Of a stretch of DNA of 43,204 nucleotides, positions 21,946-29,780 are shown one piece after another. The translations under genes were made by a program, and so were the position numbers. Within the stretch, counting starts at the first letter, position 1. Each line of letters begins with the position of its first letter. Origin of the DNA: Nonomuraea deserti (lineage in GTDB: Bacteria; Actinomycetota; Actinomycetes; Streptosporangiales; Streptosporangiaceae); contig NZ_SMKO01000073.1 of NCBI RefSeq assembly GCF_004348685.1, forward strand, positions 1 to 43,204. The letters are read 5' to 3'. The notes under the pieces are model-generated. The model saw only the letters and a program-made list of their open reading frames with translations, was not told the origin of the DNA and did no database searches.

Positions 21946-23917
21946 CTATCCCGGGCCCGGCCTCTTCCGCCGCGAGCTGCTGTCGGCGATCTGCTGCGAG
22001 GCGCTTTCCGAGGCCTTGTACGCCGGGTGCCGGCCGAAGGCGTACGCGGAGGACTGCATCGTGAACAGGTCGGCGTAGGCCCGGCCGGCCGCCACCAGGG
22101 TGGCGTGATCACCGATCTCGACCACCCTGCCCCCGTCGAGCACCACGATGAGGTCGGCCGTACGGACGGTGGACAGGCGGTGCGAGACGAACACCGTGAT
22201 AGCGCCCACCGACCGGCCGATGCGCCTGGCCTGCGCGGCGTACCGTTCGAACACGGCGTCCTCGGCTTCCGGGTCGAGGGCCGAGCCGGGCTCGTCCAGA
22301 ATGAGCAGCAGGGGGGCCTCGCGCATGAACGCGCGGCCCAGGGCGAGCTTCTGCCACTGACCGCCGGAGAGTTCGACGCCGTCGGCGTACGACCTTCCCA
22401 TCTGGGTGCTCAGGCCATGCGGGAGGCGGGCGACGACGTCGGACGCGGCGGCGCGTTCCAGGGCCCCGGCCACCACGGCATCATCGGCGATCCTCGGCAG
22501 GTCGCCCAGGCCGACCCCCTGCCGGATCGCCAGCTCGTACCGTACGAAGTCCTGGAAGCCGGCCGAGACGCGCAGCCGCCACTGGTCGGGCGCCACCTGC
22601 CGCTGGTCGACGCCGTCGAGCAGGATCCGCCCGCTGGTGGCTGGTAGAGCCCGCACAGGAGCTTGACCAGCGTGGACTTGCCGGCGCCGTTCTCGCCCAC
22701 CACGGCCACGGTGTGGCCGGCCGGGAGGATCAGCCGGACGTCCGTCAGCACGTGCCGTGTCGTGCCGGGATAGGCGAAGCTCACGTCCTCCAGGGTGATG
22801 CCCCGATCGAGCCGGTCCGGGGGCCGACGGCCGCCGGCCGCCGCGGGCCTTCCACCGGCCCCCGCGGGCCTTCCGCCCGCTGCGGCGGGGTCTCCACCGG
22901 CCGCAGCCGGCTTTCCGCCGGCTGCGGCGGGTTCTCCGATGGCGGCCGCCAGGTCGGCCAGCCGCCGGTGCGCGGCGGCCATCCGGTGCAGGTCCTGCAT
23001 CAGCCGGACGGCGGTGGTGACCTGCTGGTTGACCTGCACGGCCAGCACCACGACCAGGACGACGCCACCCGCAGACGCGCCCCCGGAAACCGCGCTCCGG
23101 ACGGCGACCAGCACCGCGCCCGTGTACCCCGCCGCGAACGTCACCAGCCCGGCGGCACGGATCACCGTGGCGGCGAGCTGCCCTCGCCACAGGCGGCGGG
23201 TGGCGGCCGCCCACAGCCGGGCGTGGCGGGCGCGCAATTCGCCTCCGAGCGCTGAGACCCGCAGCTCGCCACCGTGCCGGGCCGTGGTCGCCAGGCGAAC
23301 AGGTTCAGCGCGATGCGGGTCGGCTCGGCCGAATCCTGCCGGGCGCTGTCCAGGGCCCGATCGGCGACGCGTCCGGCGACCAGCGGCGGCAGCACGGCGA
23401 GCGGGAGCAGCAGGAGCAGCGCGCTCACCCGGGCCAGCAGGATGCCGGTGCAGGCCATGGCGATCGCGAGACCGGCGGCGCTGACGATCGCGCCCAGACC
23501 GGTGTGGAACCGGCGGCTCTCGCGCTGCAGCACGGTGAACGCGTCCGCATGCTCGGGCTGGTCGTGGTGGGCGGTCCCGGACGTTCCGTTGGACAGCGCC
23601 GCCAGCCGCAGGTCGAAGTCGATTTCGGCGAGTTCGGACAGCTCGAAGTACGCGATGTGCGCGAAGTGGCCGAAGGTCAGCGACACGATGGCGAGAACGG
23701 CGACGCCGGCTCCGGCGAGCGCCGCGGCCCCGGATCGGCCGGCGAGCACGTCGTCGGTCATCTCGCCCAGGCAGGCGGCCAGCAGCGGCGCCGCCGCGGC
23801 GCCGGCGAGCACCAGGACGAACGCGGTCACGGTCTCGCGACGATCGGCCCGCCAGGCGCCGCCGACCAGGTGCCGCACGGTCCGGGACACCTCTCTCACG
23901 TCGGGTCTCCGGTGCAC
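21946..23917 (-). pseudogene. Half-size ABC exporter (TM domain + NBD), two frameshifts
   Basis: Starts near 23917 (MHRRPDVREVSR, or GTG 23902) and ends TAG at 21946; about 656 aa if repaired. N-terminal six-helix ABC exporter membrane domain, then an NBD with GENGAGKST (Walker A), VELSGGQWQK (signature), LLILDEPGSALDP (Walker B) and SHRLSTV (H-loop). One base is missing near 23285 (TRIALNLFA then ATTARHGGELRV) and another near 22638 (LCGLYQP then TSGRILLDG). The linker has a 5-copy 7-residue repeat. Its start overlaps the preceding NBD fragment, so they once formed a heterodimeric exporter pair. Confidence 0.8.
22830..22934 (-). repeat. 21-bp coding tandem repeat in the ABC linker
   Basis: Five consecutive 7-residue units of the type PAAAGGx (x = K, D, R, R, R; the fourth is PAGAGGR) link the membrane and nucleotide-binding domains. 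A frame-preserving minisatellite; copy number may vary between strains. Confidence 0.8.
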
Positions 23918-24275
23918 CCGGCGAAGCGGCGGGCCTGCAGGCGGAACAGGGACGCGTACCGGCCGTCGAGCGCCATCAGCCCGTCATGGCTGCCCTGCTC
24001 GACGCGGCGGCCGCCGGCGAGGACGACGATGAGGTCGGCGCGGCGCACGGTGGCGAACCGGTGCGAGATGAGCAACGTGGTCGCACCCTGGGTGAGCTCG
24101 GCGAACTCGTCGAAGAACCGGGCCTCGGCGCGGACGTCCAGGGTCGCGGTGGGCTCGTCCAGGACGATGACGGGTGAGCCGTGCCGCAGCGCGAACAGCG
24201 TGCGGGCCAGGGCGATCCGCTGCCGCTGCCCGCCGGACAGGTCCGCGCCGCCCGACAGGTGCCGGGCCAGGGGCA
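23896..24275 (-). pseudogene. C-terminal fragment of a second ABC exporter NBD
   Basis: About 125 codons covering only the second half of an NBD: PLARHLSGGADLSGGQRQRI (signature), VIVLDEPTATLDVR (Walker B), TTLLISHRFATVRRAD (H-loop). The membrane domain and Walker A are absent. The frame upstream of about 24275 belongs to a different protein, so a deletion has removed the front of this gene. Its end overlaps the start of the intact-length half-transporter by 22 bp, preserving the old operon order. Confidence 0.75.
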
Positions 24276-24413
24276 CAGGAAGGGCACGAGCGGCTGGGGG
24301 AAGGTGGCCGACCAGCCTGGGAAGCCGACCTTGTGGCGTTCGGCGGCGGTGAGCCGGAGCAGCCGTTCCTCGACCGTGTCAGCGAGCGGGTCTCTGCTGC
24401 TCAGGGTGGTCAC
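24263..24413 (-). pseudogene. N-terminal remnant, possibly a PLP-dependent decarboxylase
   Basis: GTG 24413 has GAGGAG 6 nt upstream and overlaps the glycosyltransferase stop (GTGA), so it is a genuine old gene start. About 47 codons (DPLADTVEERLLRLTAAERH, then KVGFPG and PLVPFL) resemble the N-terminus of histidine-decarboxylase-like PLP enzymes, which have a GFPGATD...PL..L motif here. It then runs out of frame into the ABC NBD fragment. A deletion joining two neighbouring genes is the simplest reading. The family call rests on a short motif. Confidence 0.4.
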
Positions 24414-25501
24414 CGGGGACTCCTCGGGGGGACCGCCGCCCGCTCGCGCGCGAGGCTCGATGCGGCCACGATGCCGGCCACCGCGCCGAAGGGGTCGGAC
24501 TCGGCGATCTCCGCGCGCAGCCGCCGGGCGGCCGCGCGGTAGCCGGCGTCGCCGAGCACGGTGACGACCGCCTGACGGACCTGCTCCGGCCGGGGGCGCC
24601 CGGTGCGCAGGTCGAGCCCCGCGCCGCTCCACTGGACCCGAGCCGCGACCTCGGGCTTGTCCTCCGTGTCACCGGCGACGACCAGCGGCACTCCGTTCCG
24701 CAACGCGGCATGCACGCCGCCGTAGCCGCCGTTGGTGACGAGGACGCTCGCCACCGGCAGCAGCCGGTCGAACGTCACGTAGCCGGCGATGACGGAGTTG
24801 GCCGGGATCTCGGGGAGCAGGCGGGCGAAGTCCTCCGGGCCGTCCGGGCGGGCCGTCGCCGCGACGACCGTGACGTCGGTGGCGGCGAGCCCCTGGACCG
24901 TCGGCAGGATCAACTCGGAAAGGTCCTCATTGCCAGTGTCCCCTGGGTCACCGCCACGACCGAGCGGCCCGCCGCGGTGTACTCGGGCCACCACTCCGGC
25001 GTCGCGAAGGAGTCGCTCGACGGTTGCGGGAGCGCCCCGATGCACCGGAACGAAGCGGGCGCATCCGAGCGTGGGTACTCGAAGCCGGGCACGGTCAACT
25101 GGAGATAGTGATCGGGCCCGGTGACCGCACAGTCGAAGACGAACCCGGGGAGGTCGCAGCCGATGGCCCGGAAGACGTTCGCGACGTCCTTTTGCAGGCC
25201 GGCGTACGCTTCGAGCGTCTCGGCGTTGAGCCGGCGGTTCCGCGCGCGGCCCTCGGGGCCGGCGAGATACGGAAGTCCGGGCCCGAACGGGGGAACGTCG
25301 TCATCAGCAGCATGGGGGAAGGACCCCGAGGCAGATCGTCGTCGGCCGATCGGCGCTGGGCGGTCGCAGGGACAGCGGCAGGGCGCCCAGGAAGACGGTG
25401 TCGTGCACGAGCACGGTGGCGGGGAAACGTTCCAGCAGGGCTTGGATCAGGGGTCCCGGCGGCTGGGCGAGGGAGGTCGCGGACCGATCGCCGCCCATCA
25501 T
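24410..25501 (-). pseudogene. Truncated, frameshifted macrolide-type glycosyltransferase
   Basis: Segments of one UDP-glycosyltransferase (MGT/GT1-like) lie in successive frames: PGPLIQALLERFPATVLVHD and CLGVLPP, then VPPFGPGLPYLAGPEGR (shift near 25315), reading on through FDCAVTGPDHYLQLTVPGFE to VVAVTQGTL, then NEDLSELILPTVQGLA (shift near 24935), ending with the nucleotide-sugar-binding region NGGYGGVHAALRNGVPLVV. About 90-100 N-terminal residues are missing. The order glycosyltransferase, decarboxylase-like remnant, ABC exporters suggests a decayed natural-product or self-resistance locus. Confidence 0.75.
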
Positions 25502-25618
25502 CAGGGACCGGGCGCGCCAGGTGCCCTCGTGGCCGCGGTTTCGAAGACATATCCGGTCCGGGCCGAATACGGTGGCTCGTTGACGATCGGCCCAGCCGTA
25601 AGCCTTCGGGAGCTCTTC

Positions 25619-26650
25619 ATGCGCACCGCAGCCGCGATCCTCTCCTTCGTGCTCGCCATCACCATCCTGCCCGTCCGTCCGGCCACCGCCGCGGTTTCCG
25701 CCTCGCGGCTGCCGGGCGGCAAGGCCACCTATGTCGTCTCCCAGGGGCATCTGAAGGCCGCCTCCCGGCAGAACTGGGTACGCCTGGGCAACTACCGCTT
25801 CGCCGCGAACGGCACGGTGAGCGCCGCCCTGTACCTGTGGTGGCAACGCCATCCCAAGGCCAGGCAGCGCACCGGCACCGTCCCCGACTCGAGCTGCACC
25901 ACCAAGGCGGGCGGTGCCGCGTCGCGGCCCCGCGCCTGCGAGGTGCTCACCGCCGGGGGCTTCACCGGCGGCCCCAGCGAGAAGCGCACCGGGACGTACA
26001 CCGTGGCCGGTGACGTGCTCACGATCCGGTGGAAGATCGCCCAGACCTGGACGGAGCAGTGGTACGTGCGGCGCTCGTCCGACGGCAGGCTGGCCCGCCT
26101 GGACCTCAAGCGGAGCACGCTGGCCACGCACGGGTACGGCTACGGCAGCAACGCCGCGCTCGGCACCCGTCGCGCGATGAGCTCGGTCAAGGCGTTCTCG
26201 GGCTCGCTCAGGCAGGACCTGACGAGCTGGGCGAGCGGCAAGCTCGTGAACTCCGCCAACCAGCCGTTCGGCCACTCCGCCTTCCGCGCCTGCACCGGCA
26301 CCACCTCGTGCCTGACCTACCTGCAGCCGTCCTCGCGCGGCGCGTGCCAGAAGTCCGGCGGCTGCCCCAAGTACGGCGGCGGAACGCGCCCCAACATCAG
26401 CTCCATCCAGTACTACCTGACGATGATCTCCAAGTCCGACCGCCGTGACACGTTGTGGCACTGGTGCACCTGCCTGGCGATGGAGCGCCGTCAGTTCTGC
26501 TACACCGGGAACTCCCACGTCAAACCGCTCATGCAGATCATCGACGACAGGGGAGCCTTCCGCGGCTGGGTCGGCGCGGAGGCGTCCTTCTCGACCGGCT
26601 CCCGGGCGACGGACATGCTGGCGGTGTTGCGCATCTCCGATTTCCGCTGA
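25619..26650 (+). CDS. Secreted Cys-containing protein of unknown function
   Basis: 343 aa from ATG 25619 (GGGAG 6 nt upstream). Sec signal peptide: MRTAAAILSFVLAITILPV with cleavage likely after ATA (about residue 24). Mature protein is basic and rich in Ser/Thr/Gly/Arg, with Trp-rich beta-like stretches (LYLWWQRHP; TIRWKIAQTWTEQWYV). Cysteines cluster in the second half (RACTGTTSC, GACQKSGGC, HWCTCLAMERRQFC), so disulfides outside the cell are likely. I recognise no domain. It lies downstream of the glycosyltransferase remnant on the opposite strand. Confidence 0.8.
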   Translation: MRTAAAILSFVLAITILPVRPATAAVSASRLPGGKATYVVSQGHLKAASRQNWVRLGNYRFAANGTVSAALYLWWQRHPKARQRTGTVPDSSCTTKAGGAASRPRACEVLTAGGFTGGPSEKRTGTYTVAGDVLTIRWKIAQTWTEQWYVRRSSDGRLARLDLKRSTLATHGYGYGSNAALGTRRAMSSVKAFSGSLRQDLTSWASGKLVNSANQPFGHSAFRACTGTTSCLTYLQPSSRGACQKSGGCPKYGGGTRPNISSIQYYLTMISKSDRRDTLWHWCTCLAMERRQFCYTGNSHVKPLMQIIDDRGAFRGWVGAEASFSTGSRATDMLAVLRISDFR

Positions 26651-26797
26651 CCGGGCCGCACCTGAGTGCCCGAGTGCGCCGGCATCCCCGTGGGACGGCG
26701 ACACGTCTGCCTCTGGTTTGCCGTAGATGTGGTTGAGTGTGCCGTTCATGGCGGCCGAAGGGGTGGTCGCGAGAGAGCAAAGACCGAAGGAGCACGT

Positions 26798-28015
26798 GTG
26801 AGTTTCAGCCGGCTGACCCATCTGGAATGCGGCCGATGCGGGGCCGAGCACGACAGCGAGCGGCCACAGAACCTCTGCGTGACCTGCGGTTCGCCGCTGC
26901 TCGCCCGCTACGACCTGGCGGCGGTCCGCACGTCGCTGAGCCCCGCGGAGCTCGCGGGCCGCGGGCCCGACCTGTGGCGCTACCACGAGCTGCTGCCGGT
27001 CAGGGACCGCGCGTACGTCACCACGCTGGGCGAGGGGATGACGCCGCTGCTGCCGATGGCGCGATACGGCGAGCGCATCGGCCTGCCGCGGCTGCTGATG
27101 AAGGACGAGGGCCTGGTCCCCACCGGCTCGTTCAAGGCCCGCGGGGCCGCGGTCGGCGTCTCCCGGGCGGCCGAGCTGGGCATCGAGCGGCTGGCGATGC
27201 CGACCAACGGCAACGCCGGCGCCGCCTGGGCGCTGTACGGCGCTCGCGCCGGGCTGGCCGCCACGGTCGTCATGCCGGTGGACGCGCCGGAGATCACCCG
27301 GCGCGAATGCGTGGCGTCCGGCACGGACCTGCACCTGGTGGACGGCCTCATCAGCGACGCGGGGCGGATGGTCGGCGAATGGGTCGCGGCCTCGGGCGGC
27401 CGGGTCTTCGACACCTCGACCCTCAAGGAGCCGTACCGCATCGAGGGCAAGAAGACGATGGGCATCGAGATCGCCGAGCAGCTCGGCTGGCGCACACCCG
27501 ACGTGATCCTCTACCCGACCGGCGGCGGGGTGGGCCTGATCGGCATCCACAAGGCGCTGAACGAGCTGCGCGAGCTGGGCTGGATCGAGGGCCCGCCGCC
27601 TCGGCTGGTCGCCGTCCAGGCCGAGGGGTGCGCGCCGATCGTGCGCGCGTTCGAGCAGGGAGAGAAGGAGAGCCGGCACTGGGACGGCGCGCGCACGGTG
27701 GCGTTCGGGATCAACGTGCCCAAGCCGCTCGGCGACTTCCTCATCCTGGAGGCGCTGGCGGAGACCTCGGGCACCGCGGTCACGGTCACCGACGCCGAAC
27801 TGCTGGCCGAGCTGCGGGAGGTCGCGGCCCTGGAGGGGGCGTTCGTCTGCCCTGAGGGTGCGGCGGCCTTCGCCGCGGCCCGCAAGCTGCGCGCGTCCGG
27901 GTGGATCGGCCGGGACGAGCAGGCCGTGGTCCTGAACACCGGCGCCGGCCTGAAGTATCCGGGCACCGTTCCCGTGGACGCGCCGGTCCTGGGGGCGGAC
28001 GCGCACCTGACCTGA
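26798..28015 (+). CDS. Threonine synthase-like PLP enzyme with zinc ribbon
   Basis: 405 aa from GTG 26798, with GAAGGAG 5 nt upstream. N-terminal zinc ribbon CGRCG...CVTCG (Cys11, 14, 27, 30), then a fold-type II PLP core: Schiff-base lysine in PTGSFKARG (Lys113), NGNAG phosphate/ligand region, and GGGVGLIG near the PLP phosphate site. Sequence and length fit threonine synthase (O-phosphohomoserine to threonine). It does not sit with hom or thrB, so a paralogue with a related lyase role is possible. Followed 40 bp later by an SDR. Confidence 0.85.
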   Translation: MSFSRLTHLECGRCGAEHDSERPQNLCVTCGSPLLARYDLAAVRTSLSPAELAGRGPDLWRYHELLPVRDRAYVTTLGEGMTPLLPMARYGERIGLPRLLMKDEGLVPTGSFKARGAAVGVSRAAELGIERLAMPTNGNAGAAWALYGARAGLAATVVMPVDAPEITRRECVASGTDLHLVDGLISDAGRMVGEWVAASGGRVFDTSTLKEPYRIEGKKTMGIEIAEQLGWRTPDVILYPTGGGVGLIGIHKALNELRELGWIEGPPPRLVAVQAEGCAPIVRAFEQGEKESRHWDGARTVAFGINVPKPLGDFLILEALAETSGTAVTVTDAELLAELREVAALEGAFVCPEGAAAFAAARKLRASGWIGRDEQAVVLNTGAGLKYPGTVPVDAPVLGADAHLT

Positions 28016-28055
28016 CGCGGGGGCGCTCCGGTGGCGTGCTGCTAAGGTGCGGCGG

Positions 28056-28799
28056 ATGAGCGGACGTGGAGTTCTTGTCACCGGCGCGTCGCGAGGCATC
28101 GGACGCGCGATCGCGGCGGCCTTCGCCGCCCAGGGAGATCGGGTCGCGATTCACCACCGCGACTCCGCGAAGGAGGCCCAGAGCCTGCTCGGCGAGCTGC
28201 CGGGCGGGGGTCATGTGATCGTCCAGGCCGACCTGGCCGACGCCGACGGCGTGCGGCGCATGGCCGACGAGGCGGCCCGGGCGCTCGGCGGCATCGACGT
28301 CCTGGTCAACAACGCCGGGCTCTTCCTCCATCACCCCATCGCCGAGATGTCCTACGAGCAGTGGCAGGACGCCTGGCGGCGGACGCTCGACGTCAACCTG
28401 ACGGGCGCGGCCAACGCCACGTGGTGCGCGATCCAGCACATGCCCGCCGGAGGCCGGATCGTCAACGTCTCCTCGCGCGGCGCCTTCCGCGGCGAGCCCG
28501 ACAGCCCGGCCTACGGCGCGAGCAAGGCAGGGCTGAACGCCTTCGGCCAGTCACTGGCCGTCGTGCTCGCTCCGCGGGGCATCGCGGTGGCCTCGGTGGC
28601 GCCGGGGTTCGTCGAGACGGACATGACGAACGAGCACCTCAAGGCGCCGCGCGGCGACGCGATCAGGGCGCAGAGCCCGTTCGGGCGGGTGGCGCGGCCG
28701 GAGGAGATCGCGGCGGCCGTGCTGTACCTGGCGTCGCCGTCCGCCGAGTGGGCCAGTGGCACGGTGCTCGATCTGAACGGCGCCTCATACCTCCGCTGA
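28056..28799 (+). CDS. Short-chain dehydrogenase/reductase
   Basis: 247 aa. Classical SDR: TGASRGIG (9-16) dinucleotide site, NNAG at 85-88, catalytic Ser140, Tyr153 and Lys157 (YGASK), and PGFVETDM after the active site. Similar to FabG-type 3-ketoacyl reductases but substrate unknown. Alternative in-frame GTG at 28047 adds three residues. Confidence 0.9.
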   Translation: MSGRGVLVTGASRGIGRAIAAAFAAQGDRVAIHHRDSAKEAQSLLGELPGGGHVIVQADLADADGVRRMADEAARALGGIDVLVNNAGLFLHHPIAEMSYEQWQDAWRRTLDVNLTGAANATWCAIQHMPAGGRIVNVSSRGAFRGEPDSPAYGASKAGLNAFGQSLAVVLAPRGIAVASVAPGFVETDMTNEHLKAPRGDAIRAQSPFGRVARPEEIAAAVLYLASPSAEWASGTVLDLNGASYLR

Positions 28800-28813
28800 C
28801 AAGCCGCCCCAAA

Positions 28814-28832
28814 ATTCATGATCTCCGTGAAT
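28814..28832 (+). promoter_or_regulatory. AT-rich inverted repeat upstream of the membrane/coiled-coil gene
   Basis: ATTCATG-atctc-CGTGAAT: 7-bp arms with one mismatch in an AT-rich patch of about 60 bp, 59 bp before the GTG at 28891. Probably part of a promoter or operator. No regulator can be named. Confidence 0.35.
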
Positions 28833-28890
28833 CAGGCGGTTATTGTGAATTCTCAGGACACTTCGGAAAACTCGCTTCGAGGGGGACGGT

Positions 28891-29766
28891 GTGGCCAAGG
28901 GGTGCTTGTACGCGCTGGCATCCGTCGCGGGATGCGCGACGCTTGCCGTGCTCGGCTTCGTTCTCTACGTCCACCTCGGATCAGGCGTCCTGCTCCTCGC
29001 CCTGCTGATGGCGCCCATCGGCCTGTGCGGGCTGGTCGTCGCGCACGACGTCATGAACCACCGGGCCGTCAACGCCAACGAGCGGCTGCGGCTCGTCCAG
29101 GAGCGTGACCGGGTCCGGCGTACCGTCGACCTCGTCACCGATCCCTCCCTCACCGACGTCGAGCGCCTGGCCGTGATCGACTGCTTCATCCCCAGGCTGG
29201 GACGGAACCCGGCGCGGTCGCCGTACCGTGACAGGTTCGTGGCGGTGGACGAGCTGTCCCCGCCGTCACGCGCCCTCCTGGAACGCGCCAGAGCAGCCGT
29301 CATGTCCGTCTACACCTCCCAGGTCATGCAGCGGCGGCTGCTGGACGACCTGGCCAACGAGACCCTGTTACCGAGGCAGCTCTGGGAGATCGCCATGCTC
29401 CTGCGGGTGCAGACGCACCTGCAGGAGGAGCAGGACCAGGCCCGCCAGGGACGCGTCACCCCCGAACTGCTGGCCGTGCTCGATCCCCAGCAGGAGGCCC
29501 TGCGCCGCTCCGTCGCGTCGGTGACGGCCAGGGTGGAGAGCCTGGAGCGGTACGCCGGGCGGGTCCAGGAGGCCGACGCCGCCCTGCGGGCCATGGACGC
29601 CCTGGGCAACAACCACAAGTACCGGGCGCTGCTGGCCCACACCGACGACACCGAAGGGCTGCGCGAGCTCGAAGCCCAGGGAGACACGCTGCAGGAGACC
29701 CTGACCAGGAGCGTCCGTGACGCCATCGAAGCAGGCCAGACCCTCGAACCCGGCCCGCCCGCCTGA
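28891..29766 (+). CDS. Membrane-anchored coiled-coil protein of unknown function
   Basis: 291 aa from GTG 28891 with GAGGGGGA upstream. Two TM segments (residues about 5-27 and 31-53), then a long, Arg/Glu/Leu-rich cytoplasmic part predicted to be mostly helical with coiled-coil character (about 145-285: LLRVQTHLQEEQDQARQGR and similar). No catalytic motif. Convergent with the cyclase/ATPase gene 15 bp away, with no hairpin between. Confidence 0.75.
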   Translation: MAKGCLYALASVAGCATLAVLGFVLYVHLGSGVLLLALLMAPIGLCGLVVAHDVMNHRAVNANERLRLVQERDRVRRTVDLVTDPSLTDVERLAVIDCFIPRLGRNPARSPYRDRFVAVDELSPPSRALLERARAAVMSVYTSQVMQRRLLDDLANETLLPRQLWEIAMLLRVQTHLQEEQDQARQGRVTPELLAVLDPQQEALRRSVASVTARVESLERYAGRVQEADAALRAMDALGNNHKYRALLAHTDDTEGLRELEAQGDTLQETLTRSVRDAIEAGQTLEPGPPA

Positions 29767-29780
29767 GCCGGCGACCACGG

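Noticed and set aside
25304..28099. A 931-codon minus-strand frame opposite the secreted protein and threonine synthase-like genes
   Set aside because: Antisense shadow in high-GC DNA. Only its last part near 25300-25500 is meaningful, as the glycosyltransferase fragment.
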